Below, one piece after another: positions 7,826 through 15,960 of a stretch of 64,000 nt of DNA (within the stretch, counting starts at the first letter, position 1; every line of letters begins with the position of its first letter). The stretch is taken from contig NZ_BMTR01000008.1 of NCBI RefSeq assembly GCF_014649775.1, forward strand, positions 186,001 to 250,000, read 5' to 3'. A program made the position numbers and the translations under genes. The notes beneath the pieces are model-generated. The model saw only the letters and a program-made list of their open reading frames with translations, ran no database searches and was not told where the DNA came from. This DNA is from Streptomyces longisporoflavus (GTDB taxonomy: Bacteria; Actinomycetota; Actinomycetes; Streptomycetales; Streptomycetaceae).

Positions 7826-8728
7826 ATGATCACCCCAGCACGAAAACTGAACGCACGGGGATGGCAGGGCGCATGGAGGCTGACCACCGCCTGTGCGCTG
7901 ACGACCCTCACCCTCACCGCGCTTGCCGCCTGCGGCTCGCCATCGGCTCCGGGCGCGGGGAGCCGTGACCGGACCGCGAGCACCACCGTGAGCGCCCCGC
8001 CCCGCCCCGCGACGCTCGCCCCCGGTCCCGCGGGCCTCACCCCCGTCTTCAAGAACGCCCCGCGGACCCCGGCGTCCACCACCCCCACCGTGGCCCTCAC
8101 CTTCGACGCCGACATGACCGCCGACCAGGGGCCGCGCGCCGCGGCGGGCGAGCGGTTCGACAACCCGGCGCTGGTGAGGACGCTGCGCCGGGAGAAGGTG
8201 CCCGCGACGTTCTTCATGACGGGGCGGTGGGCCGAGGAGTACCCGGCGCAGGCCAAGGACATCGGCCGGGACCCGCTCTTCGAGGTCGCCAACCACTCGT
8301 ACAGCCATTACGCCTTCACCGACCGCTGCTACGGACTGCCGACCGTCCCCGCCTCCCGTATGCGCGCGGACATGGAGCGTGCCTTCGCCGCGTTCCGCAA
8401 GGCGGGCGTCGAGCACCAGGTTCCGTACTTCCGCTTCCCCGGCGGCTGTTACGACAAGCGGTCGCTGCGCGCGCTGGCTCCCGGCGGCGTCACGGCCGTG
8501 CAGTGGGACGTGGTGAGCGGCGACGCCTTCGCCACGGACGCCGGCGCCGTGGCCCGGCAGGTGCTCGACGGGGTGCGGCCAGGCTCGGTCGTCGTCATGC
8601 ACTGCACGCGCAGCGCGGCTCCCACGACGGAGCGCGCCCTGCGGACGATCATCCCGGAGCTGCGCGAGCGCGGCTTCCGTTTCGTGCGGGTGTCGGAGCA
8701 GATCCGGGCGGCCGGCGTACGCGGATAG
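7826..8728 (+). CDS. Polysaccharide deacetylase family lipoprotein
   Basis: This 300-residue protein has a lipoprotein signal ending LTALAACGS (lipid Cys near residue 36). A NodB-type deacetylase domain follows: VALTFDADMT near residue 92 (usually TFDDG), FFMTGRW near 133, EVANHSYSH near 154 (His-x3-His metal site), YFRFPGGCYD near 202 and the closing VVVMHC near 255. It would remove acetyl groups from peptidoglycan or another exported polysaccharide. The first Asp pair is altered to DAD, as in some actinobacterial members. TATGTT ends 6 nt before the ATG and no Shine-Dalgarno is present, suggesting a leaderless message. An inverted repeat TTGCG-N10-CGCAA covers this same stretch. Confidence 0.85.
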   Translation: MITPARKLNARGWQGAWRLTTACALTTLTLTALAACGSPSAPGAGSRDRTASTTVSAPPRPATLAPGPAGLTPVFKNAPRTPASTTPTVALTFDADMTADQGPRAAAGERFDNPALVRTLRREKVPATFFMTGRWAEEYPAQAKDIGRDPLFEVANHSYSHYAFTDRCYGLPTVPASRMRADMERAFAAFRKAGVEHQVPYFRFPGGCYDKRSLRALAPGGVTAVQWDVVSGDAFATDAGAVARQVLDGVRPGSVVVMHCTRSAAPTTERALRTIIPELRERGFRFVRVSEQIRAAGVRG

Positions 8729-8738
8729 CCTGACCCGC

Positions 8739-8924
8739 ATGGACGCCCCCGCCGACATCACCGGCTCCGCCGACACCACCGACACCACCGACTCCGCCGA
8801 AGGCCCGTACGCCGAGTGCGTGCTGTGCCGCAAGCCCACCGAGTACCCCCAGACCCACAAGGGCGTGACGCTGTGCCCCGTGTGCGAGTGGCACGAGGCC
8901 CAGCGCACGGCCTGCTCGGGCTGA
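8739..8924 (+). CDS. Small zinc-ribbon-like protein
   Basis: A 61-residue protein with an acidic Thr/Asp-rich N-terminus followed by ECVLCRKPTEYP and LCPVCEWHEAQ. The two CxxC pairs (Cys27/30 and Cys46/49) form a probable zinc knuckle, with an extra Cys59. Similar small proteins are conserved in Streptomyces, with no known function that I can name. It starts 10 bp after the deacetylase stop; its -10-like TAGCCT overlaps that stop and ends 7 nt before the ATG, so it may be separately transcribed and leaderless. Confidence 0.75.
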   Translation: MDAPADITGSADTTDTTDSAEGPYAECVLCRKPTEYPQTHKGVTLCPVCEWHEAQRTACSG

Positions 8925-8993
8925 GCAGAGCCGGAGCGAGCACACCCCCGGCCAGGCCGGACCTCCGTCCGGGGAGGGTGGCAAACTGGCCCC

Positions 8994-9746
8994 GTGAGCA
9001 GCGATCAGACCGCCGCCGGGATCCCCGAGCCGCAGGACAGCCCCGACCCGCCGGAGAGCCCCTTCCGCGTGGAGCCGACCCCCCGTGACGAGGCACCTCA
9101 GTACGTACTGCCGCTGGTGGCCCGCATCGAGCGTGCCGAGCCCCCGCACCGTACGGACGCCCTGGAGACCGCGGCCCGCGCGGTGCTCGTCATGCTCGGC
9201 GACGAGCGGTCCCTCGGCGACGGCGAGTGGGCGCAGGCCATGCGGGACTGGCAGGACGCCCGGATCCGCAAGGTGGTGCGGCGGGCCCGCGGTGCCGAGT
9301 GGCGGCGGGCCGAGGCGCTTCCCGGCATCACCGTCACGGGCAAGTCGGCGGAGGTCCGGGTCTTCCCGCCGATCCCGCTGGACGGCTGGCCCAAGGAACT
9401 GGCGAAGCTCCAGGTGTCCGGCACCGATCTGGACGACCCGGAGCCGGTGCCGCCCGCGGACGCGACCGCACCGGTCCTGTGGATGAGCCCCGACGTCGAG
9501 ATGTCGGCGGGCAAGGCGATGGCGCAGGCGGGGCACGGAGCCCAACTGGCCTGGTGGGAGCTGTCGGACGAGGAGCGCGTGGCCTGGCGGGACGCCGGTT
9601 ACCCGCTGTCCGTGCGCACCCCGGACGCCGCGCTCTGGCGCGAGCTGGTGGCGAGCGGCCTGCCGGTGGTGCGGGACGCGGGCTTCACGGAGATCGCGCC
9701 CGGTTCCTGCACCGTGGTCGCCGACCATCCCGCCCTGCGCCGCTGA
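8994..9746 (+). CDS. Peptidyl-tRNA hydrolase 2 (Pth2) domain protein
   Basis: A 250-residue protein in two parts. Residues 1-155 are a poorly characterised actinobacterial extension (PQYVLPLVARIERAEPPHRT and a basic RIRKVVRRARG patch). Residues 160-250 form a Pth2 fold: MSPDVEMSAGKAMAQAGHGA carries the Lys and His typical of Pth2, and SGLPVVRDAGFTEIAPGS matches the Pth2 core. Pth2 enzymes recycle peptidyl-tRNA released from ribosomes; bacteria normally use Pth1, so this is likely accessory. CAAACT ends 6 nt before the GTG, again suggesting a leaderless start. Confidence 0.75.
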   Translation: MSSDQTAAGIPEPQDSPDPPESPFRVEPTPRDEAPQYVLPLVARIERAEPPHRTDALETAARAVLVMLGDERSLGDGEWAQAMRDWQDARIRKVVRRARGAEWRRAEALPGITVTGKSAEVRVFPPIPLDGWPKELAKLQVSGTDLDDPEPVPPADATAPVLWMSPDVEMSAGKAMAQAGHGAQLAWWELSDEERVAWRDAGYPLSVRTPDAALWRELVASGLPVVRDAGFTEIAPGSCTVVADHPALRR

Positions 9747-9765
9747 GCCCTCCCTCGCCCTGTGC

Positions 9766-10134
9766 TCAGGCGGTGACGCTGGCCACGGGGGCGAGGCCGT
9801 AGGTGCGGGCATAGCCGTTCTCGGTGCCTACGAGGAGGTCGACGATCTCGAAGTAGCGGTCCCAGAACGGGGTTTCGCGCAGTGCGTCGATGAGGAGCTG
9901 GTACGCCTCGTGGTCATCGGCCTCCCAGACCCAGACGTCGGTGACGCGGGCGGAGTAGAACTCCGTGTCGTAGAAGCGTGACCTGACGCCGGTCGTCTTT
10001 GCCTTGATCGCCGGGATGACTTGGGTGGTGAAGGCGTCCACCCGTTCCTGAGGGGTCATGGCGAGCCACTCGGGTGTGGTTTTGACGAGGATGAATGCGG
10101 TGACCGGCGCTGTAGTGGTGTTCTCGGCTGGCAT
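9766..10134 (-). CDS. Darcynin family protein
   Basis: A 122-residue protein that matches my memory of the darcynin family: VTAFILVKTTPEWLAMTPQE near the start, SRFYDTEFYSARVTDVWVWE in the middle and WDRYFEIVDLLVGTENGYA near the end. It looks like a small ferredoxin-like (dimeric alpha-beta barrel) fold, and its function is unknown. It converges with the Pth2 gene, 19 bp apart, and follows the NmrA-like gene on the same strand, so the two may be co-transcribed under the same LysR regulator. Confidence 0.75.
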   Translation of the reverse strand: MPAENTTTAPVTAFILVKTTPEWLAMTPQERVDAFTTQVIPAIKAKTTGVRSRFYDTEFYSARVTDVWVWEADDHEAYQLLIDALRETPFWDRYFEIVDLLVGTENGYARTYGLAPVASVTA

Positions 10135-10162
10135 GTCTGGGGCCTTTCGGGCGTCGGTTGGT

Positions 10163-10201
10163 GGGTTCGCGCGATGGGTTCGCGCGGTCGGTTCGCGCGG
10201 T
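10163..10201. repeat. Three 13-bp tandem repeats
   Basis: Three contiguous copies of GGGTTCGCGCGRT (third copy begins with C) lie between the NmrA-like and darcynin genes. A partial fourth, GGGTT, follows. It could be a replication-slippage tract or a cluster of regulator half-sites; I see no hairpin in it. Confidence 0.8.
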
Positions 10202-10216
10202 GGGTTGTCGGTGGCC

Positions 10217-11119
10217 TCAGGAGAGGTCGGAGAGGACGGCCGGCTTGAGCGTCTGCGCGCACCGCTGTTCGAAGGTGGTGGGGGTCGCGGTGTCCGGGGT
10301 GCGGGCGACGCCCGCGTCGAGGCCCTCGTTCTTGGCCCGCTTCATGTCGACGATGCCCTGCGCGAACGCCTTGTTCAGGCGGTAGCCGACGAGGGTGTCG
10401 TACAGCTCGTCGAGCGGCTGGCGTTCGTAGCGGACGGGGCGGCCGAGCTGCTCGGTCATGATGCGGGCCAGGTCGTCGGGGGAAAGGTCCTGCGGACCGA
10501 GGACCGGGACGTTGTCGCTGCCGGTCCAGGTGCGGTCGAGGAGCAGGTCCGCCGCGACTGCCGCGATGTCCGCGACGGCGACGAGCGGGGCCCTGCGGTC
10601 GGCGTCGACGGCGTCGGTGAAGACACCCTTCTCCCGGAGCGATCCGGCCTCCTCGAGGACGTTCTCGAAGAAGGACGGGTTGGCCAGGGCACGGTAGGCG
10701 ACGCCGGTGCCCGCGATGAGGTCGTCCATCGCGTGGGAAGCCGTGACAAGGCCCGCGCGGTCGGCGACCGGCGTGCCGCGGCCCAGCGCGGAGACGCCGA
10801 CGACGTGACCGACGCCATGAGCGACGAGGGCCTTCGCGGCGGGACGTGTGAATCCGCTGTAGGCGTCCTCCGGAGTCAGGGAGGCGTCCGGCGGGACCAG
10901 CCAGAACACGGCGTCAGCGCCCTCGAAGGCACGGTCGACGACCTCGGGGTCGCCGTGTGAGCCGGTGATCACCTCGACGCGTTCGCGCACCGCGTCGGTG
11001 AGGCGGGCGGCATCGCGCACGATCACGCGCAGTTCCTCGCCTCGGGCGGGGGCGGATTCCAGGAGCAGGGGCAGCAGGTGGCCGCCGATGTTCCCGGTGG
11101 GAGCGGTAATGACGATCAT
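10217..11119 (-). CDS. NmrA-like NAD(P)-binding reductase
   Basis: A 300-residue atypical short-chain dehydrogenase. It opens MIVITAPTGNIGGHLLPLLL, the Rossmann glycine motif with a T/A change usual in NmrA/TMR-type proteins. ADAVFWLVPPD near residue 90, HVVGVSALGRG near 125 and the PSFFENVLEE block near 165 complete the family signature. Members bind NAD(P)H and either reduce quinones or small carbonyls or act as redox sensors. The start was chosen at the Rossmann strand; an upstream in-frame extension crosses the LysR boxes. It is divergent from the LysR gene, 114 bp apart. Confidence 0.85.
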   Translation of the reverse strand: MIVITAPTGNIGGHLLPLLLESAPARGEELRVIVRDAARLTDAVRERVEVITGSHGDPEVVDRAFEGADAVFWLVPPDASLTPEDAYSGFTRPAAKALVAHGVGHVVGVSALGRGTPVADRAGLVTASHAMDDLIAGTGVAYRALANPSFFENVLEEAGSLREKGVFTDAVDADRRAPLVAVADIAAVAADLLLDRTWTGSDNVPVLGPQDLSPDDLARIMTEQLGRPVRYERQPLDELYDTLVGYRLNKAFAQGIVDMKRAKNEGLDAGVARTPDTATPTTFEQRCAQTLKPAVLSDLS

Positions 11120-11180
11120 GGAAACCTCGTGGAGTCGTGCCGGATCGGTACGTCCCTCATCCTGCGGAGAGCCGAGGTGT

Positions 11181-11226
11181 TGCCACAATGGGAACCTCAG
11201 CAAGGGATCATTGCCTGAAATGGAAT
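11181..11226. promoter_or_regulatory. Paired LysR boxes (T-N11-A)
   Basis: Two near-identical 15-bp elements, TTGCCACAATGGGAA at 11181-11195 and TTGCCTGAAATGGAA at 11212-11226, both fit T-N11-A and stand 31 bp apart, three helical turns. They lie in the divergent promoter between the reductase and its LysR neighbour, the classic arrangement of recognition and activation sites. Confidence 0.65.
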
Positions 11227-11233
11227 TACGCCG

Positions 11234-12199
11234 ATGACCAGCAGTCCCACCGGTTCAGAGCCTCCAGAACTCGGCATCGACGCCAATCTCGCCGTCGCGC
11301 TCGACGCTCTGCTGGCCGAGCAGAGCGTCACGCGCGCCGCCGCGCGTCTGCACACGTCCCCCGCCGCCATGAGCCGCACGCTCGCCCGCCTGAGGCGCAT
11401 CCTTCAGGACCCCCTTCTCGTCCGGGCCGGCCAGCGGATGGTCCCCACCCCGCGCGCGCAGGCCCTGCGCGACGAGGCCGCCGCCGTCGTGCGCCGGCTC
11501 GGGGCGCTGCTCACTCCCGGCGCGGGGGCCGACCTCGCCTCGCTGCGCGGCACCTTCACCCTTCAGGCCGCCGACCTGATCGGCGCCGCGCTGGCTCCCG
11601 GTCTGCTGCGGCTGGCCCAACAGGCGGCGCCAGGAGTCTCGTTGCGGTTCCGGACCGAGGATCTGGAGGCCGGTCCCGCTCTCCGGGACGGCCGGATCGA
11701 CCTGGAGGTGGGTTCCATCGACCACGTCGATCCCGAGACCGCGGTCGAGGAGCTCGTCGCCCTGCGGATGGCGGCTGCCGTCCGCCCCGGACACCCACTC
11801 ACCGAAGGGACGTTGACCCCGGAGCGGCTCGCCGCCGCCGAGCACGTCGTGGTCAGCCGCCGCGGCCTGTTCAAGGGGCCCATGGACACCGCTCTCGCCG
11901 AGCTGAACCTTCGGCGGCGGGTCGCCGTCGTCCTTCCCAGCCATATGGCGGCGATGACCCTGGCCGCCGGCAGCGACGTCGTCTGCCTCGTCCCCACCGC
12001 GCTCCCCGGCGCCGCCCCCTCTCCTCTCAGCAGTCCGGCCGCCGCCCTCGGCCTGCGCCTCCTCGACATCCCGCTGCCTCTGCCGCCGCTGTCCGTCGGC
12101 ATGGCCTGGCACCCACGCCAGGCGGCCGACGGAGGCCACCGCTGGCTCCGCGACGCCGTCCGCCGGACGCTCGTCGCACCCCGGAGCCCTGCCGGCTGA
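11234..12199 (+). CDS. LysR-family transcriptional regulator
   Basis: A 321-residue LysR regulator. The winged helix occupies residues 15-75 (VALDALLAEQSVTRAAARLH then SPAAMSRTLARLRRILQDPL). The effector domain follows from about residue 100 and retains the SLRFRTEDLEAG and VVVSRRGLFKG segments of the NodD/PcpR-like subgroup. It is divergent from the NmrA-like reductase and probably controls it, and itself, through the two boxes between them. The ATG overlaps no upstream gene; only a weak GGAA precedes it. Confidence 0.85.
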   Translation: MTSSPTGSEPPELGIDANLAVALDALLAEQSVTRAAARLHTSPAAMSRTLARLRRILQDPLLVRAGQRMVPTPRAQALRDEAAAVVRRLGALLTPGAGADLASLRGTFTLQAADLIGAALAPGLLRLAQQAAPGVSLRFRTEDLEAGPALRDGRIDLEVGSIDHVDPETAVEELVALRMAAAVRPGHPLTEGTLTPERLAAAEHVVVSRRGLFKGPMDTALAELNLRRRVAVVLPSHMAAMTLAAGSDVVCLVPTALPGAAPSPLSSPAAALGLRLLDIPLPLPPLSVGMAWHPRQAADGGHRWLRDAVRRTLVAPRSPAG

Positions 12200-12221
12200 C
12201 GTGCGGGCCCACGGGCACGGC

Positions 12222-12488
12222 ATGACGAGAGAGGATGCACCTCGGGAAACGCACGGCTGCTTCTTCTACGGGGTGATCGCGGAGTTCGACGTCCGCGAGG
12301 GCGCGGTGCACGACGCCCTTGTCCACGCCGACCGCGACTGGAACGGCCATACGTCACGTCCTGGCCGCGTTCGCCGAAGAAGGCGTTCTGGAGCGCGGGT
12401 TCGCCCTGCCGGGGATCGGCGGGACGCCTCCCCGATGGAGGAGATGCCGGCACTCCCGGGACGGCGGACGGGAGCAGCGCACTCGTAG
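12222..12488 (+). pseudogene. Degraded coding remnant, family unrecognised
   Basis: Between the LysR gene and the DUF4142 gene lie 389 bp with fragments of protein-like sequence. One plus frame reads HGCFFYGVIAEFDVREGAV to ADRDWNG up to about 12348; the adjacent plus frame then gives IRHVLAAFAEEGVLERGFAL from about 12347. Joining them needs one frameshift, as in a decayed gene of about 60-80 residues. I do not recognise the family. On the minus strand 12520-12570 encodes SYFLVPGDTEEACVMFNALP, which also looks protein-like but has no supporting context. Confidence 0.35.
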
Positions 12489-12588
12489 GGCAGAGCGTTG
12501 AACATCACGCACGCCTCTTCCGTATCCCCTGGTACCAGGAAGTAGCTTGCCTCGACGGCAGGTTGACCGGGCAGGGAGGCACGGCACA

Positions 12589-13356
12589 TTGCGGCGTATC
12601 AACGGCACGGCTCTGATCATCGCGGCTCTCGTGGTCACACTGGGCGCGCTCGCGTTCCCCATGTGGTCCTACGCCGACCGTTCGGGCACGGGGCCCGCCA
12701 ATCTGGCCGCAGGGTCCGTGGCGACACAGTGGGGTCCGCTCTCGGCGGCCGACCGCGATCTCCTCGTGAAGGTGCGGCTCGCGGGACTGTGGGAGCTGCC
12801 CGCGGGCCAGCAGGCCGTCGAGCGGGCGCCGACCGAGGCGATCAAGGAGGCCGGTGACCATCTGATCGTCGGCCACACGGACCTCGACAAGCGGGCCCGT
12901 TCGGTCGCGGCGCAGCTCGGCGTGGAGCTGCCGAACCAGCCCACGGCCCAGCAGCAGGGCTGGCTCCAGGAGCTGACCGAGGCCGAGGGCATGGAGTACC
13001 AGCGGAAGTTCGCGAATCTGCTGCGGGTCGCACACGGCAAGGTGTTCAGCGTGATCGCGCAGGTTCGGGACAGCACCCGCAACACGCTGATACGGCAACT
13101 GGCCAGCGACTCCAACCAGACGGTCCTCGACCACATCACGATGCTGGAGGCCACGGGTCTGGTCGACTTCGACGACATCGCCAACGGCGGCGCCGCCACC
13201 GCCACGGCCAGCCCCACCGGGCCCCCGCCGCCGAACGGAACCGCTCCCCCGGAGCCCCCGCCGGCCGGCCCGACCGGCGACGTGTCCACGACGTCACGGC
13301 CCTCTCCCGCGCCGCCCGGAGAGGTCAACACGAACAGGCCGGAACCTCAAATGTAG
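12589..13356 (+). CDS. DUF4142 membrane-anchored protein, copy A
   Basis: From a TTG start with GGGAGG 9 nt upstream, this gives 255 residues. One N-terminal membrane helix (INGTALIIAALVVTLGALAF) is followed by an all-helical DUF4142 domain (GPLSAADRDLLVKVRLAGLW, then GDHLIVGHTDLDKRAR, then VLDHITMLEATGLV) and a Pro/Thr-rich C-terminal tail of about 50 residues. The helical domain is therefore outside the membrane and the Pro-rich tail probably spans cell wall. TTG is supported because the paralogue at 15961 has the same N-terminus with an ATG at that place. The function of DUF4142 proteins is unknown. Confidence 0.85.
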   Translation: MRRINGTALIIAALVVTLGALAFPMWSYADRSGTGPANLAAGSVATQWGPLSAADRDLLVKVRLAGLWELPAGQQAVERAPTEAIKEAGDHLIVGHTDLDKRARSVAAQLGVELPNQPTAQQQGWLQELTEAEGMEYQRKFANLLRVAHGKVFSVIAQVRDSTRNTLIRQLASDSNQTVLDHITMLEATGLVDFDDIANGGAATATASPTGPPPPNGTAPPEPPPAGPTGDVSTTSRPSPAPPGEVNTNRPEPQM

Positions 13357-13471
13357 CTCTGAACGTCCCCCCTCAGGGGTTCGGCCGCACAGGCCCGGGC
13401 CATTACCCCTGCACACGTTCACAAGACACGGGCGCGAGCATGACGCGGGGTCTTGGCGGAGGAGGGGGAAC

Positions 13472-14812
13472 ATGAAGCCTTTGGGGACCGGAATCGGGTG
13501 GCGTCCGGAGATCGCGGACGCCGTGGAGCGGATGCCCGGCATCGACTGGGTCGAGGCTGTCGCGGAGAACCTGTGCCCCGGGCACATCCCCGACTCCCTC
13601 CAACGGCTGCGCGAGCGCGGCGTGACGGTGGTGCCGCACGGCGTCTCGCTCGGCCTCGGCGACGCCGAGCGCCCCGCCGAGACCCGCCTCGCCGCGCTCG
13701 CCGAGCGCGCGCAGGCACTCGGATCGCCGCTGGTCACCGAGCACATCGCCTTCGTACGCGCCGGAGGCCCGCTGACGGCCTCGCAGCCGCTGGAGGCGGG
13801 CCACCTGCTTCCGGTGCCGCGCACCCGTGACGCCCTCGACGTGCTGTGCGAGAACGTACGCATCGCGCAGGACGCGCTGCCGGTGCCGCTCGCCGTGGAG
13901 AACATCGCGGCGCTGATCTCCTGGCCCGGCGAGGAGATGACGGAGGGGCAGTTCCTGTACGAGCTCGTCGAGCGCACGGGTGTCCGCCTGCTCATCGACG
14001 TCGCCAACCTCCACACGAACCACGTCAACCGCGGCGAGGACCCGGCGAAGGCCCTGGACGAGCTGCCGGTCGAGGCCATCGCGTACGTCCATGTCGCGGG
14101 CGGCTTCGAGCGGGACGGCGTCTGGCACGACAGCCACGCCCACCCCGTGCCCGAGCCGGTCCTCGCGATCCTGGCGGACCTGGCGTCACGGGTGACGCCG
14201 CCGGGTGTCCTGCTCGAACGGGACGAGAACTTCCCGGCGCCGCAGGAGCTGGAGCGGGAGCTCAACGCGATACGGGAGACCGTGCGGGCGGGTGCACCGG
14301 TCTCCGGCGAGTGCGCCACCGTCACGGCGTCGGTCACCCCCTCCGCGGCGCCCGCCGTGCGTCCCGCTCCCGCTGCCGCCCCCGTTCCCGCTCCCGTCCC
14401 CGCCCGGCAGCGTCTCGCCCTCGCGCAGGCCGCACTCCTCTCCGCGCTCGTCGCGGGGACGCCCGCACCCGAGGGGTTCGACCGGGCCCGTCTCACCGTG
14501 CAGAGCCGGGCGCTGGCCGGCAAGCGGGCGGACGTCGTGGCGAAGGTGGCGCCCGAACTGCCGGAGATCCTCGGCGCGGCCTACCGCGCGCGGTTCCTCT
14601 CGTACGCCCGGTCACGTCCGATGTCCGGCGGATACCGGCGCGACGCGCTGGACTTCGCCGAGCAGCTGCTGCTCGCCGGGCAGCCCGAGGACGCCGCGGC
14701 GCGCGGGCAGCTGACCCGCTGGTGGCTGGAGCGGTCCGGGCCCGCGCCGCTGGACGGACGGCCGGTGACACGGTGGCTGCGGGCCGCGCGCCTCGCCCTG
14801 CGGCGGGGCTAG
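13472..14812 (+). CDS. DUF692/MNIO oxidative enzyme with fused C-terminal partner-like domain
   Basis: A 446-residue, two-part protein. Residues 1-270 are a DUF692 (MNIO) TIM-barrel: GTGIGWRPE, VEAVAENLCPG (Glu32/Asn33), VVPHGVSLGLGD (His56), VTEHIAF (His91), AVENIAAL (Glu143), LLIDVANLHTNHVNRGED (Asp176, Asn179, His184), YVHVAGG (His207), HDSHAHP (Asp220/His222) and LLERDENFP (Glu249), the expected iron ligands. Residues 271-311 are a Pro/Ala linker. Residues 312-446 form a helical domain resembling the separate partner proteins that present substrates to such enzymes (inference). Characterised MNIO enzymes oxidise cysteines of peptides using two or three irons. The stop overlaps the AGGAGG of the next gene, so both are co-translated. 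Start has a GGAGGAGGGG site. Confidence 0.85.
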   Translation: MKPLGTGIGWRPEIADAVERMPGIDWVEAVAENLCPGHIPDSLQRLRERGVTVVPHGVSLGLGDAERPAETRLAALAERAQALGSPLVTEHIAFVRAGGPLTASQPLEAGHLLPVPRTRDALDVLCENVRIAQDALPVPLAVENIAALISWPGEEMTEGQFLYELVERTGVRLLIDVANLHTNHVNRGEDPAKALDELPVEAIAYVHVAGGFERDGVWHDSHAHPVPEPVLAILADLASRVTPPGVLLERDENFPAPQELERELNAIRETVRAGAPVSGECATVTASVTPSAAPAVRPAPAAAPVPAPVPARQRLALAQAALLSALVAGTPAPEGFDRARLTVQSRALAGKRADVVAKVAPELPEILGAAYRARFLSYARSRPMSGGYRRDALDFAEQLLLAGQPEDAAARGQLTRWWLERSGPAPLDGRPVTRWLRAARLALRRG

Positions 14813-14821
14813 GAGGCGGCC

Positions 14822-15772
14822 GTGCAGATCCTGTCCGTCTGTCACGCCCTCCTTGTCGCGGCCTCGTCGGCCGCTCTCCTCGCCGCTGTCTCGCGCATAC
14901 GGCGAGCCGGGCCCACGCAGCCCGACGCACGGCACGGAGCCGTTTTCGACCCCTTCGAGGCCGCTTTCCTCGCCGGCGGGCCCGGCCGGGTGGCCGACGC
15001 CGCCGTAGCGGCCCTGCACGAGGACGGACGCCTTGTCGTCGCGTGGCCCGGCATCGTCGAGATCCGGTCGGCCGAGGCCCGCAACCCGGTGGAGGCCGCG
15101 GCGATCGAGGCCCCGGCGTCCGCGCCGAGCAGCGCCCTGCACTGGCTGCGCATCGGCGTGATGCGCAGCCCCGCCGTACAGGCGATCGGCGACGACCTTG
15201 CCCTGCGCGGCTTGCTGGTGCGGCCCGAGGCACTGCGCGGCTTGCGGCGCCGGAAAATCCGGCACAACATCCTGACCGTCCTCGGGTTCGTCCTCGTCGT
15301 CGCCGTCATCGCCGTCGAGGACGGCGACGGACCCTCGTGGGACCCCGTGAGCGTGCCGACCATCACCATGATCGCGGCCTGGGCGGCCGGCGCTCTGGTC
15401 GGCGCTCTCTGCGGCGGGGCGGCCCGCACCGGGGTGACCGCCACGGGCCGGACCGCGCTTGCGGAGTACCGCGCCGCCGGGGCGGAGGTCCGAGGCGCGG
15501 CGCACCGCGTGGCGGTGGAGGGCCTTGTCGGCGTTCTCGACCCCGGTCTTCGCGCGCAGCTGGAGGCCGCGCACCGGGTGCGGCCGGGGCGGACCTCGGG
15601 GTCGTCGTCGGCGTACGCGAGCTCCGGGAGCACCATCGCGTGGTGCGGGGGCAGCGGGGCCGGCGACGGGTCGACGTGCGGCGGCTCCAGCTGCGGGAGT
15701 TCCGGCGGGGGCGGCGGCTCGTCCTGCGGAGGCGGCGGGGGCGGGGGCGGCTGCGGGGGCGGCAGCTCCTAG
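14822..15772 (+). CDS. TIGR04222-type membrane protein with Gly/Cys-rich C-terminal tail
   Basis: A 316-residue protein from a GTG with AGGAGG inside the preceding stop. It has membrane helices near residues 3-23, 149-166 and 178-199, with a conserved cytoplasmic block FEAAFLAGGPGRVADAAVAAL near 45-65. The last 58 residues are Ser/Gly with five cysteines (275, 286, 291, 302, 311) set in CGG/CGS contexts, such as SSCGGGGGGGGCGGGSS. I recall TIGR04222 as a family whose members often end this way and often sit beside DUF692. The tail is the obvious candidate substrate of the upstream MNIO enzyme; that pairing is inference. Confidence 0.8.
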   Translation: MQILSVCHALLVAASSAALLAAVSRIRRAGPTQPDARHGAVFDPFEAAFLAGGPGRVADAAVAALHEDGRLVVAWPGIVEIRSAEARNPVEAAAIEAPASAPSSALHWLRIGVMRSPAVQAIGDDLALRGLLVRPEALRGLRRRKIRHNILTVLGFVLVVAVIAVEDGDGPSWDPVSVPTITMIAAWAAGALVGALCGGAARTGVTATGRTALAEYRAAGAEVRGAAHRVAVEGLVGVLDPGLRAQLEAAHRVRPGRTSGSSSAYASSGSTIAWCGGSGAGDGSTCGGSSCGSSGGGGGSSCGGGGGGGGCGGGSS

Positions 15773-15960
15773 GCTTTGGCCAGGGGTTTTCCGGGAACGG
15801 GCCGGGATGCGGCCGGGGGCGCGACCGGCGGAACAGTGCCCGCCCGCTGCCCGCCCGTTTTCGATGCCCCTTACCCGTACGGCAGCTGACGTACTCCGGA
15901 CGGTATCCCGCAGGGACCTCCGTGCGGCGCACTAACGTGCGGCGCGCAACAGGAGGCGTC

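Noticed and set aside
13846..15960. Very long open plus frame running into DUF4142 copy B
   Set aside because: It overlaps the MNIO and TIGR04222 genes in another frame, is Arg/Gly/Pro-rich shadow sequence, and only the part from 15961 matches the paralogue.
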